Positions 1 through 8,992 of a stretch of 64,000 nt of DNA are shown here, piece by piece. The notes beneath the pieces were generated by a model, which saw only the letters and a program-made list of their open reading frames with translations, had not been told where the DNA came from and made no database searches. Made by a program: the position numbers and the translations under genes. The stretch is from Chitinophaga silvisoli (GTDB lineage Bacteria > Bacteroidota > Bacteroidia > Chitinophagales > Chitinophagaceae), in assembly GCF_003412465.1 (NCBI RefSeq), contig NZ_QTJV01000002.1:558001-622000 (forward strand). The letters are read 5' to 3'. The stretch's first letter is position 1; the number at the start of each line of letters is the position of its first letter.

Positions 1-1
1 T

Positions 2-886
2 TCCTCTTTCCAGCAATTTCTGCTCAACCTGCTGAGCCTCCTGACGATCATACCGCTGGCACCATATCTAAACCGGTATATACCACCACTGGTTGAGGAT
101 GGATGGCACCTGGATATGTTGCTGGCTGTTCTGGCCGCTTTTCTGTTTACCCGTTTATTGCTCTGGGTCTTCAAACCGCTCATCATTCCTGCCTTTGTAT
201 TGGTGGTGGGAGTATTGTCATTCAATTACTTCTCGGATAATTACTCTTTCAACAATGTCCTGAATGACTATAAAGGCATGGTACAGGGTAACTGGGGTGC
301 AAAGAACTATAAGCAACTGGATATCCTGAGTTTATATCCTCATCGTGTGGAAACCTACCGGGATAAAACGGTGAGAGGCATGCGGGATAAGGTGAACTAC
401 AAAGATTCCCTGGTACGTAACTTTTCTATTTACCATTCTGTAGAAGATTTTGATGAATATTTCCCCAAGTATGGGAAAGTAACCCGCTATCTGGCGCTCT
501 TTAAGTATATCAACAAAAATTTCCGATGGGTGCCTGATACCCGTCGTGATGAATATTTTGCCACCCCGCAGGAAACTATACAAAATGGAATGGGGGGTGA
601 CTGTGACGATCACAGTATACTGATGGTTTCCTGTCTGCAATCTATCGGGGCCAGATGCCGTATTGTATTGATCCAGGGCCATGCCTACCCGGAATTGTAT
701 TGTGGTACTAAAGAAGATTTTGAAGTAATAAAGCAGGCTATCGTAACTTTGTTCCCCCAGCCACCCATCAAAGAGATTCACTACCACGAAATGAAAGGCG
801 AATATTGGATAAACCTTGATTATTCTGCACGCCACCCCGGTGGACCGTATCTGAATGATAAGGTATATGCGTTGATTGAAATATGA
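2..886 (+). CDS. Transglutaminase-like membrane protein (5' end outside window)
   Basis: The frame is open from base 2 with no stop upstream of the first ATG at 116, and the upstream residues are hydrophobic, so the true start probably lies before the window. The visible part has membrane segments at its N-terminus and a soluble C-terminal transglutaminase core. The likely catalytic Cys lies in GGDCDDHS, the His in QGHAYPEL and the Asp in NLDYSA, the expected order for a papain-like transglutaminase fold. The gene ends 10 bp before the ClC gene and is probably cotranscribed with it. Its substrate is unknown; bacterial members act as peptidases or amidases as well as cross-linkers. Confidence 0.8.
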   Translation, partial: SSFQQFLLNLLSLLTIIPLAPYLNRYIPPLVEDGWHLDMLLAVLAAFLFTRLLLWVFKPLIIPAFVLVVGVLSFNYFSDNYSFNNVLNDYKGMVQGNWGAKNYKQLDILSLYPHRVETYRDKTVRGMRDKVNYKDSLVRNFSIYHSVEDFDEYFPKYGKVTRYLALFKYINKNFRWVPDTRRDEYFATPQETIQNGMGGDCDDHSILMVSCLQSIGARCRIVLIQGHAYPELYCGTKEDFEVIKQAIVTLFPQPPIKEIHYHEMKGEYWINLDYSARHPGGPYLNDKVYALIEI

Positions 887-896
887 TAACTAACTG

Positions 897-2753
897 ATGA
901 GTCAATTTAAAAACATAAAGAAATTTCACTCGTTCCTGCGCTTCAAGCGCGATTTTGAACGATACAGCCTACGCAGGGTCCGAAGTTATGAGATCGTGAT
1001 CCACTGGCTGCACAGCAAAATGAATAGAAACCAGTTCCTCGTTCTTTCTGGTATCCTGGTTGGTCTGGTCGCGGGATTAGCAGGTGTGATTTTAAAAACC
1101 CTGGTCCATTATATTCATTACTTTATTACCTACAAAGTTCACTTTAGTACACAAGTCTTTTTCTACGCAGTATTCCCTTTCCTTGGTATTGTAATAACGA
1201 CACTTGTTGTAATCATCTTTTTTAAGGGCCAGTCGCGCAAAGGGGTCGGACTTATTCTCTACGAAATCGCACAAAACTCCAGCCTGATTCCTCCTGTTAA
1301 AATGTATTCCCAGATTCTGCAAAGTGCCCTAACTGTAGGCCTGGGAGGTTCTGCCGGCCTGGAAAGTCCTATTGCCGTGACCGGGGCTGCAATTGGCAGT
1401 AATTATGCCCGCAACTACCACCTGGGATATAAGGAGAGAACGCTGTTACTCGCTGCCGGTGCCACTGCCGGTATTGCAGCCTCCTTCAACGCACCGATTG
1501 CAGGGGTAATGTTTGCATTTGAAATACTGCTTACAGGGGTTGTTTTCTCTGATTTTTTGCCTTTGATTCTGGCAGCAATCTGTGGTAGTCTTCTCTCAAA
1601 GATCATTCTGCAGGAGGAAGTATTGTTTCACTTTGAATCCAGGCAGGCATTCAACTACCATAATGTACCCTTCTACATTATGCTGGGTTTATTAAGTGCA
1701 ATTTATGCCCGCTATTATATTGTCATTTCACAGAAAGTAGAACATTTTTTCCATAGGCTTAAGTGGAGTGCCTTACAAAAGGCTGTATTGGGAGGAGTAA
1801 TTATTTCCATCCTCTGCGTACTGATGCCGCCCTTATTTGGGGAAGGTTATTCAAGTATTAAGCAGATGGCGAACGGACAGGCGGATGAAATCATTGCACA
1901 TAGTTTCTTTAGATACATCCCGGCTAAGAACTGGGTATTACTGGCGTTTCTGGGCTGCACCTGTTTGCTGAAAGTATTTGCCTCTTCCATTACTATTCAA
2001 AGTGGAGGTAACGGGGGTAACTTTGCACCTTCGCTTTTTGCGGGCGGTGTATTGGGATTCTTTTTTGCCATGCTTTGTATACAGGTGGGATTCCATGACG
2101 TACCTGTCACCAACCTGGTAATCGTTGGTATGGCGGGTGTCATGAGCGGTGTGATGTATGCCCCGCTTACGGCCATTTTCCTGATTGCGGAAGCCAGTTC
2201 CGGGTATGACCTATTCATTCCGCTGATGATTGTTTCATCTACATCTTTCCTGGTAGCAAAATGGTTCTCACCTATTTCTCCTGAACTTAAACACCTGGTA
2301 GATGAAGGAAAGATCTTTACCAGGGAGCATGACCGGAATATCCTTTCATTACTTCGTACGGAGGAACTCGTAGAAAACACGATTCAACGTATAGACATGA
2401 ATGCCACCCTGCGTCAGCTGATAGAACTGGTAAAAAACAGCACGCGCAATGTGATTGCCGTGGTATCGCCGGAAGGGAAGCTGGATGGCGTGGTCACCCT
2501 GGATCGTATACGCCCTATCATGTTCAACCAATTACTTTACGATACAGTCACTGTGAAAGAAGTAATGCAGGCAGCACCTGCACTGATCGGCCTCCATGAC
2601 AATGTGGTAGATGTAATTGCAAAATTTGATGAAGTAAAAGAATGGAATCTGCCGGTAGTAGACAATGATAAACTGGTAGGCTTTATTTCCAAATCAAATA
2701 TCCTCAATCAATACAGGTTGTTACTCCAGGAATACTCCGGTGACGAAGTATAG
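897..2753 (+). CDS. ClC-family chloride channel/antiporter with two CBS domains
   Basis: This 618-residue protein has about ten hydrophobic segments followed by a cytoplasmic tail. Family signatures are visible: GSAGLESP, which keeps the gating-glutamate position of the GREGP motif, GGNGGNFAPSLF (the GxFxP motif), and a glycine-rich stretch ending in APLTAIFLIAE. The tail from about residue 480 holds two CBS repeats, which bind adenine nucleotides in related proteins. It likely exchanges chloride for protons across the inner membrane. It follows the transglutaminase-like gene by 10 bp and precedes a Kef-type system, so the group looks like ion and pH homeostasis. Confidence 0.93.
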   Translation: MSQFKNIKKFHSFLRFKRDFERYSLRRVRSYEIVIHWLHSKMNRNQFLVLSGILVGLVAGLAGVILKTLVHYIHYFITYKVHFSTQVFFYAVFPFLGIVITTLVVIIFFKGQSRKGVGLILYEIAQNSSLIPPVKMYSQILQSALTVGLGGSAGLESPIAVTGAAIGSNYARNYHLGYKERTLLLAAGATAGIAASFNAPIAGVMFAFEILLTGVVFSDFLPLILAAICGSLLSKIILQEEVLFHFESRQAFNYHNVPFYIMLGLLSAIYARYYIVISQKVEHFFHRLKWSALQKAVLGGVIISILCVLMPPLFGEGYSSIKQMANGQADEIIAHSFFRYIPAKNWVLLAFLGCTCLLKVFASSITIQSGGNGGNFAPSLFAGGVLGFFFAMLCIQVGFHDVPVTNLVIVGMAGVMSGVMYAPLTAIFLIAEASSGYDLFIPLMIVSSTSFLVAKWFSPISPELKHLVDEGKIFTREHDRNILSLLRTEELVENTIQRIDMNATLRQLIELVKNSTRNVIAVVSPEGKLDGVVTLDRIRPIMFNQLLYDTVTVKEVMQAAPALIGLHDNVVDVIAKFDEVKEWNLPVVDNDKLVGFISKSNILNQYRLLLQEYSGDEV

Positions 2754-2758
2754 ATTAT

Positions 2759-2794
2759 GTTTTACAAATCATCGATGTTCCTGATTTGTAAAAC
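2759..2794. terminator. 13-bp inverted repeat between the ClC and KefF genes
   Basis: GTTTTACAAATCA (2759-2771) and TGATTTGTAAAAC (2782-2794) are perfect reverse complements around a 10-nt loop. No clear T-run follows, so it may be a weak terminator or an mRNA-stability hairpin. The right arm runs into CGTAATTCGTAATT, a motif seen again near 7824. Confidence 0.5.
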
Positions 2795-2817
2795 GTAATT
2801 CGTAATTTCCATCTTCT

Positions 2818-3351
2818 ATGTCAAGAATTCTGATTCTATTCGCGCACCCGGCCTTTGAAAAATCAAGGGTCCACCATCAGCTGCTTGCAACTATCCGTGG
2901 TATGCAGGGGGTGACTGTGCACGATCTGTACGAAACATATCCTGATCTGAACATTGATGTAAGACAGGAGCAGGGACTACTGCTGCAACACGATATTATT
3001 TTATTCCAACACCCTTTCTACTGGTACAGCGCACCCGCTATTATCAAGCAATGGCAGGACCTTGTACTGGAGCATGGCTGGGCCTATGGCCGCACGGGTA
3101 CGGCACTCCGTGGCAAGCGGATTACGAATGTGATTTCCGCTGGTACCAAGGAGGAAGCATACCAGGCAGATGGCTGGCATCAACATTCGTTGACAGATTT
3201 CCTGTTGCCCTTTAAGCAGACAGCCACCCTTTGCAATATGCAATATCTGGCTCCCTTCGTGGTGTATGGCACTCACCAGATGGATACCACCGGCATTAGT
3301 GAACACGCTATCAGTTACAAACAATTTCTGGAAAACTTAAGGGATCGATAA
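2818..3351 (+). CDS. kefF: KefF-like NAD(P)H quinone oxidoreductase
   Basis: A 177-residue flavodoxin-fold protein of the NQO1/KefF family. It opens with the flavin-binding ILFAHPAFEKSRVH segment and carries the family signature QHPFYWYSAPAIIKQW and the GWAYG segment. It ends 2 bp before the Kef-type antiporter gene, matching the known kefF-kefC arrangement in which KefF is a cytoplasmic ancillary subunit needed for full antiporter activity. The function follows from family and context; the glutathione-adduct gating known in Enterobacteria cannot be assumed for Bacteroidota. Confidence 0.88.
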   Translation: MSRILILFAHPAFEKSRVHHQLLATIRGMQGVTVHDLYETYPDLNIDVRQEQGLLLQHDIILFQHPFYWYSAPAIIKQWQDLVLEHGWAYGRTGTALRGKRITNVISAGTKEEAYQADGWHQHSLTDFLLPFKQTATLCNMQYLAPFVVYGTHQMDTTGISEHAISYKQFLENLRDR

Positions 3352-3353
3352 CT

Positions 3354-5228
3354 ATGGAGCATTCATACTTTTTTATAACCATGATCTATCTCGCTGCGGC
3401 GGTGGTGTTTATTCCCATTGCTAAGAAGCTGGGCCTGGGCTCCGTACTGGGTTACCTGCTCGCAGGGGTAGTGATTGGGCCTTCCCTCATGGGGTTTATT
3501 GGCAGTGAGGGGCAAGACCTCATGCACTTTGCTGAGTTCGGGGTGGTGATGATGCTGTTCCTGATTGGAATTGAGCTAGAACCGGCATTACTCTGGAACC
3601 TGCGGGCACCTATCCTGGGACTGGGAGGTTTACAGGTCCTGATTAGCACGGCAGCGGTCGCGGCCCTGGCCCTTTTGCTGGGACAGCCATTGAATGCTGC
3701 ACTGGCGTTGGGGATGATTCTCTCTCTTTCGTCCACGGCAATTGTGTTGCAAAGTCTTAAGGAGAAAGGGCAGATGTCCTCTGCCGCTGGTCAAAGTGCA
3801 TTTTCAGTATTACTGTTTCAGGATATAGCAGTTATTCCAATGCTGGCAGTATTTCCACTACTGGCGGGCTCCTCCCAGAGTGCTGCGGGTCACAGTGAAT
3901 CCTCTCTGAGAGATAACCTCCCTGCCTGGGGACAAACCCTCGTGGTACTGGGTGCTGTGGTGGTGATTGTGGTAGCGGGACGATACCTGCTGAGACCTTT
4001 ACTGCGCATCATTGCTGCGACCAGGGTAAGGGAATTGTTCACCGCGTTTTCATTATTGCTGGTGGTTTCAATATCTGTGCTGATGTCGCTGGTAGGATTG
4101 AGTCCTGCGCTGGGCGCATTCCTTGGTGGAGTAGTGCTGGCAAACAGTGAGTATCGCCATGAACTGGAAAGCGATATAGAGCCATTCAAAGGGTTGCTCC
4201 TGGGATTGTTTTTTATGGCCGTAGGGGCATCTATCGACTTCAAATTGATCCTGAGTATGCCCTGGGTGATTTTAGGGCTTGTAGTAGGCTTAATGACGCT
4301 AAAAGGATTGATATTGTTAGGGTTAGGAAAGATCTTCAAGATCAGTATAGAGCAAAATCTCTTGTTTGCAATGGCTTTGTCGCAGGTAGGTGAGTTTGCG
4401 TTTGTATTGTTGTCTTTCTCCAACCAGAATAATATTCTTCCACAGGCTACGGTGAGTATTCTTACGGCGGTGGTGGCCATCAGTATGGCACTGACTCCAC
4501 TATTGTTACTTGCTTATGAAAAGCTGATACAACCCCGCTTCAATGTGCAGTCAACCAATACACGGGAGGCTGATGAGATCCAGGAAAAACATCCCATCAT
4601 TATTGCCGGCTTTGGTCGTTTTGGGAATATTGTAGGCCGTTTTCTGCGGGTGAATGGGGTGAAGGCTACTATCCTGGACCTGGATTCAGACAGGGTAGAT
4701 GCGCTGCATAACCTGGGGGTGAAAGTATATTATGGAGATGCGGCCAGGAGAGACATGCTGGAATCAGCAGGGGCGGCAGATGCTAAAGTGATTATTGTAG
4801 CTATGGATACGGTAGAGCAGACACTGGAAGTAGTGCGGGTAGTACGGAAGCACTTCCCTCACCTGCAGATGCTGGTGAAGGCGGAAAATATACCGGATAC
4901 CTTTGAGCTGATGGACCTGGGGGTATTGCACATCTACAGGGAGACGCTGGATACTTCTTTGCGTATGGGGGCAGATGCTCTGCAGATGCTGGGTGTCAGG
5001 GCGTACCATGCATACAGGAATGCAGGTACCTTCCGCAAGCAGGATGAGAAGGCCATGAAGGGCTTATCTGCTATACGGGATGATAAAAAGCTATATATCA
5101 ATACAGTTAAGGAACGTATTGAGGAGTTGGAGAAACTGATGTCAGGCGAAAGAACAACCCGTTATAATCCATCAGGGTTGGGCTGGGACGAACAGTCACT
5201 GATAGATGAAGCCAGGCAGGAGGAGTAG
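3354..5228 (+). CDS. kefC: KefB/KefC-type potassium:proton antiporter (CPA2)
   Basis: This 624-residue protein has about 12 hydrophobic segments in its first 390 residues, typical of CPA2 exchangers. A cytoplasmic RCK/TrkA-N domain begins near residue 410, with the dinucleotide-binding motif IIIAGFGRFGNIVGR and the acidic end of strand 2 in ILDLDSDR. It is coupled to the preceding KefF-like gene (2-bp gap). The expected role is ligand-gated K+ efflux in exchange for H+, which acidifies the cytoplasm under electrophile stress. The C-terminal 60 residues are charged and lack an obvious domain. Confidence 0.92.
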   Translation: MEHSYFFITMIYLAAAVVFIPIAKKLGLGSVLGYLLAGVVIGPSLMGFIGSEGQDLMHFAEFGVVMMLFLIGIELEPALLWNLRAPILGLGGLQVLISTAAVAALALLLGQPLNAALALGMILSLSSTAIVLQSLKEKGQMSSAAGQSAFSVLLFQDIAVIPMLAVFPLLAGSSQSAAGHSESSLRDNLPAWGQTLVVLGAVVVIVVAGRYLLRPLLRIIAATRVRELFTAFSLLLVVSISVLMSLVGLSPALGAFLGGVVLANSEYRHELESDIEPFKGLLLGLFFMAVGASIDFKLILSMPWVILGLVVGLMTLKGLILLGLGKIFKISIEQNLLFAMALSQVGEFAFVLLSFSNQNNILPQATVSILTAVVAISMALTPLLLLAYEKLIQPRFNVQSTNTREADEIQEKHPIIIAGFGRFGNIVGRFLRVNGVKATILDLDSDRVDALHNLGVKVYYGDAARRDMLESAGAADAKVIIVAMDTVEQTLEVVRVVRKHFPHLQMLVKAENIPDTFELMDLGVLHIYRETLDTSLRMGADALQMLGVRAYHAYRNAGTFRKQDEKAMKGLSAIRDDKKLYINTVKERIEELEKLMSGERTTRYNPSGLGWDEQSLIDEARQEE

Positions 5229-5229
5229 T

Positions 5230-5484
5230 TTACTCTTCTCCGGCTATTGCTTCTTCAATCTTTTCGGCGATAAAGCCAACCAGTCCGTGATCAATTGCTT
5301 TGGAGGAGTGAGGCTCGTCACTGATAGCACGCAAGCGACCTTCTTCATCCTGTTCGTAAGTGATTTCGTGTTCCTCTACGGTAACTTTAAATGCAATCTT
5401 ATAACGTTGAACCCAGGGCCGCACTTCAAGGATGTGCGGCTTTCCTTTGTACTCAAACTTCAGTATAAAATTCAAATCCTCCAT
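5230..5484 (-). CDS. Small conserved hypothetical protein (84 aa)
   Basis: A small acidic soluble protein, convergent with the antiporter gene one base away. It starts MEDLNFILKFEYKG and ends in an acidic EEAIAGEE tail, with a predicted beta-rich N-terminal half and a helical C-terminus. No membrane segment or signal peptide is visible. I do not recognise a named family. Coding is favoured over the overlapping plus-strand frames because its composition is balanced and its charge pattern is protein-like. Confidence 0.6.
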   Translation of the reverse strand: MEDLNFILKFEYKGKPHILEVRPWVQRYKIAFKVTVEEHEITYEQDEEGRLRAISDEPHSSKAIDHGLVGFIAEKIEEAIAGEE

Positions 5485-5543
5485 CGGACTAATACCCTGC
5501 GTTTTAATAATGGTGCGTCGGTTAACAAAGGGGCAGCGATCGA

Positions 5544-5792
5544 TTAAACATCAATACTTCCATCTATATCCATATCGATGGAGCGGTTGCGCATCCTTAC
5601 TTTCTCATCTCTTGAGAGCTGATGTATGAACATCAGGGAGAAGAAGGCGGCAGCACTAATGATCAGGATATAGCCTATGAAACCCAGGGTATGAAATACC
5701 CGGAACCAGGCCCAATCGTTAGTGATGGCGTACTGAGCTAAAATGGCGAATACTGTTCCTATGGTAGCAAACGCAAATGCAATTCTCTTCAT
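5544..5792 (-). CDS. Small two-helix membrane protein (82 aa)
   Basis: The protein has a hydrophobic N-terminal segment (residues 4-24), a short polar stretch, a second hydrophobic helix (about 34-56) and a charged tail with HQLSRDEKVRMRNR. This is the usual look of small inner-membrane proteins of unknown role in Bacteroidota. It lies 59 bp upstream of the 84-residue gene on the same strand and may be cotranscribed with it. No family is recognised. Confidence 0.6.
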   Translation of the reverse strand: MKRIAFAFATIGTVFAILAQYAITNDWAWFRVFHTLGFIGYILIISAAAFFSLMFIHQLSRDEKVRMRNRSIDMDIDGSIDV

Positions 5793-6059
5793 AAAGGTAA
5801 ATTTTGGGATTCCTTTTTTGGATCTTTTTCCTTTTGGTTTACAATACTGTCCTGATGCTTTTAAACAATGACAATTCCGATTTTAATATCTGGGGCAAAC
5901 CCAATGCCACGGCATTAGATAGCACAAAGGTACTATACAGCGGTATTTCTACGAGTATATTTTTCCACATTTGTGGCAAATAGTGAAAATGTGAATAACT
6001 ATTGTTGGTAATTTCTACACACATATGTATAGAACCTAATATGTTTGTGTGGAAGGGAG

Positions 6060-6089
6060 TGAAAAAGCCGGAGTAAGAATACTCCGGCT
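6060..6089 (-). terminator. Intrinsic terminator of the efflux operon
   Basis: A perfect 10-bp stem, AGCCGGAGTA (6066-6075) with TACTCCGGCT (6080-6089), has a 4-nt loop. Read on the minus strand it is followed by a T-run (complement of 6062-6066). It sits just after the stop of the MFS gene. Confidence 0.85.
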
Positions 6090-6142
6090 CATTACCTAAA
6101 CCTACAACTGTTACACTGTTAGTAACATATCTTTAATATCTT

Positions 6143-7720
6143 TTAGTGCATTGCACTTGCGTCTAATTTTCCTTGTTGTTTGTTGCTTTTCACCATGAGT
6201 ACGAATGGTACACAGATGAGGAACAGGATACCGAGGTACAGGAACACATCCATATAGGAGAGTACTGTTGCCTGCTTAATGATGCTATACTCCAGGCCCT
6301 TATAAGCGCTACCCAGGGCAGTTCTTGAATCCATTCCTTTGCTGGCCCACATGGAGGCAGCGGAATTGACCCTGTTTATCACATCCGGGTTGTTGGTGTC
6401 CAGTTTACTCACCAGGTCCATACGGTGCAGTTCATTACGTCTTGATACGAAGGTGGTGATCAATGCCACACCAAAGGAACCTCCCAGCTGACGCATCATA
6501 CCTGTGAATGCAGCCCCCTGACCGATCTGCTGACCTTTCAGTGTAGAAAGGGACAGTGCAGTGATCGGGATAAACAGCATACCCATACCGATACCACGTG
6601 CCATCAACATCCAGAAGAAGTCATCTGCCCCTGTATCAGGTGTGATGATCTTGTAACCCCAGAAGCTGTACACAAAGAACACTACCATACCACCTGCTAC
6701 CAGGTACTGGTTAGGGATCCCTTTTTCGAGTAGTTTACCAATCAGCGGCATCATAAAGGCAGTCATCAATGCTGCCGGTATCATCAGCATACCTGACTGG
6801 GTAGCGGTCCATCCAAGCAATCCCTGAGTATACAGTGGAATAATGAAAGTGGATCCATAAAGACCGAAACCTAAGAGGAAGGAGAGTAATGTACCTACCC
6901 GGAGGTTTGAATTCTTCAATACTCTCAGTTCTACGATCGGATTTTTATATACCAGTTCTCTCCACACAAAGAAGAAGAACCCTAAAACTGCAGTGATACC
7001 TAAGACAAGGATGGTTGTATCGTTGAACCAGTCATCTTCCTGTCCGCGTTCCAATACATATTGCAGTGATCCAACGGCCATTGCAAGGAAGCCAATACCC
7101 CACCAGTCAATTTCATTCGCTGACTTCTTCTCTGCATATTTCGGGCTGCGTACGAACTGAAGGGTCAGTAATGTAGCGATTACGCCGATTGGAATGTTGA
7201 TGTAGAAGATATATGGCCATGCGAAGTTATCTACGATATAACCACCTAAAGGAGGACCGAGGGTAGGTCCGATGATCACACCCAAACCATAGATGGCTTG
7301 TGCCATACCACGTTTTTCAGGAGGGTAGCTTTCGGTGATAATAGTTTGAGAAGTTACCAGCAGTGCACCACCACCTAAACCCTGTATGAAGCGGAACAAT
7401 ACCAGTTCCCACAAGGCGCTTGCGTTACCGCAGAGGAAGGATGAAATGGTAAAGATTACTATGGAAACTGCGAAGTAGTTACGTCTACCGAATTGTTGTG
7501 ACAACCAGCTGGTCATCGGAACCACGATTACGTTACCAATCGCATACGCTGTGATCACCCAACCAATTTCACTCAAGGTAGCTCCCATATTTCCGCGCAT
7601 GTCATTCAGGGCCACGTTCACGATGGTGGTATCCACGATCTCCAGCAAGGCGCAAAAAATGGCAGTGATTGTAATGATGACCCTGCGGGCACCATATTCT
7701 ACCAGATTCTCTTGTTGCAT
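6143..7720 (-). CDS. DHA2-family MFS drug transporter (EmrB/QacA-like)
   Basis: This 525-residue protein has about 14 hydrophobic segments. It carries the DHA2 motif near the N-terminus (LDIVDTTIVNVAL-like, seen as LLEIVDTTIVNVALNDM), SWLSQQFGRRNYF after TM2 and GPTLGPPLGG in TM5, the antiporter motif C. It would export hydrophobic drugs using the proton gradient, working with the HlyD-type adaptor and TolC-type channel encoded just upstream. It is the last gene of the minus-strand efflux operon and is followed by a strong terminator. Confidence 0.93.
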   Translation of the reverse strand: MQQENLVEYGARRVIITITAIFCALLEIVDTTIVNVALNDMRGNMGATLSEIGWVITAYAIGNVIVVPMTSWLSQQFGRRNYFAVSIVIFTISSFLCGNASALWELVLFRFIQGLGGGALLVTSQTIITESYPPEKRGMAQAIYGLGVIIGPTLGPPLGGYIVDNFAWPYIFYINIPIGVIATLLTLQFVRSPKYAEKKSANEIDWWGIGFLAMAVGSLQYVLERGQEDDWFNDTTILVLGITAVLGFFFFVWRELVYKNPIVELRVLKNSNLRVGTLLSFLLGFGLYGSTFIIPLYTQGLLGWTATQSGMLMIPAALMTAFMMPLIGKLLEKGIPNQYLVAGGMVVFFVYSFWGYKIITPDTGADDFFWMLMARGIGMGMLFIPITALSLSTLKGQQIGQGAAFTGMMRQLGGSFGVALITTFVSRRNELHRMDLVSKLDTNNPDVINRVNSAASMWASKGMDSRTALGSAYKGLEYSIIKQATVLSYMDVFLYLGILFLICVPFVLMVKSNKQQGKLDASAMH

Positions 7721-7758
7721 GATGTTAATTATTTTATAGTGATCAATGCGCAGATGTT

Positions 7759-7837
7759 CAATTACGAATTACAGCCAAGCGATATTTATATCCAGTCTGA
7801 AGTATTATTGTGAGTCCTTTCCCGTAATTCGTAATTG
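7759..7837. repeat. 14-bp inverted repeat between the MFS and HlyD genes
   Basis: CAATTACGAATTAC (7759-7772) and GTAATTCGTAATTG (7824-7837) are perfect reverse complements 51 nt apart. Nearly the same motif occurs at 2794-2807, so this is likely a short dispersed element or an intra-operon RNA structure. Confidence 0.6.
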
Positions 7838-7856
7838 ATCACCGGCGATTGAAATA

Positions 7857-8951
7857 TTAGTCGAGGTGTACATCTACCACCACGTTCATACCTGGGCGGA
7901 GTTGTTTAACTTCTGGCTGACTGTTTGGATTTTCGAATTCGATCTTTACAGGCAGGCGTTGTACCACTTTCACGAAGTTACCAGAAGCGTTATCCGGAGG
8001 CAGCAGTGCAAAACGGGCACCGGTAGCAGGGGAGAAGCTGGTTACTTTAGCTTTCAGTGATTTACCAGGGAAAGCGTCTACATGTACTTCTACTTCCTGA
8101 CCCAGTTTCATTTTATCCAGCTGAGTTTCTTTGAAGTTAGCTACTACCCAAACATCGTTGGACAATACTACGCTAAACAGAGACTGACCAGCCTGAACCA
8201 GCTGACCTGGCTGTACATAAATCTTTGACAGTTCGCCATCTTCAGGAGCGAGGATGATTGTATAGCTCAGTTGCAGTTTTGCGTTGTCTACCTCTGCCTG
8301 ACGTTCTTTGATGATTGCTTTGGCGGCGTTGATAGATTCAGCGGTAGCATTTGCCTGGGAACCAACAGCGTTGGTCTGGCGGGCAGCTACTTCTTTCTGT
8401 TCCTGCAGCACTTTCAGCTGACGCTCAGCAGTTTGCTTGGTAGCAAGTGCCTGCTCATATTGTTGCTGGGTGATAGAGTGATCTTTGATCAGGTTGTTGT
8501 AACGCTCGTAGTCCTGGTTTGCGCGCCATACGTTTACTTCAGCAGCTTTGATCTGTGCGTCAACGGCACCGATGTTAGCAGAAGAAGAAGCGATATTGGA
8601 ACGGGCAGCAGTTGTATTAGCAGTAGCTACTGATACCTGTACTTCGGATGCAGCCAGTGCAGCTTCAGCCTGTTCCAGTTTTATTTGCAGATCCCTGTCA
8701 TCGAGGATAACGAGGGTATCACCTTTCTTAACTCTCTGGTTATCTTTTACACGTACTTCTTTCACATAACCGGTAACACGAGGGATAACAGGGCTCACGT
8801 TTGCTTCTACCTGAGCGTTATCTGTTTCTTCGTGGTGTTGTGCATGGATATATTTAGTGATACCAAATGCACCACCACCTATTACCAACACGGCCAAAAC
8901 GATGATGAAAGTGGAGTTCTTTTTCTTAGGCGCTTGATTTTGCGTTTCCAT
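7857..8951 (-). CDS. HlyD/EmrA-type periplasmic adaptor subunit
   Basis: A 364-residue membrane-fusion protein. An N-terminal membrane anchor (residues 13-30) is followed by a lipoyl-like half (PRVTGYVKEVRVKDNQRVKKGDTLVILDD), a long Ala/Gln-rich coiled-coil hairpin (about 75-215), the second lipoyl half (ILAPEDGELSKIYVQPGQLVQAG) and a beta-barrel domain. It bridges the inner-membrane MFS pump and the outer-membrane TolC channel. It lies between those two genes in one operon, in the usual order for such systems. Confidence 0.92.
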   Translation of the reverse strand: METQNQAPKKKNSTFIIVLAVLVIGGGAFGITKYIHAQHHEETDNAQVEANVSPVIPRVTGYVKEVRVKDNQRVKKGDTLVILDDRDLQIKLEQAEAALAASEVQVSVATANTTAARSNIASSSANIGAVDAQIKAAEVNVWRANQDYERYNNLIKDHSITQQQYEQALATKQTAERQLKVLQEQKEVAARQTNAVGSQANATAESINAAKAIIKERQAEVDNAKLQLSYTIILAPEDGELSKIYVQPGQLVQAGQSLFSVVLSNDVWVVANFKETQLDKMKLGQEVEVHVDAFPGKSLKAKVTSFSPATGARFALLPPDNASGNFVKVVQRLPVKIEFENPNSQPEVKQLRPGMNVVVDVHLD

Positions 8952-8992
8952 ATAATGCGATATATGATATTAATAACTTGTTACTGTGATAA

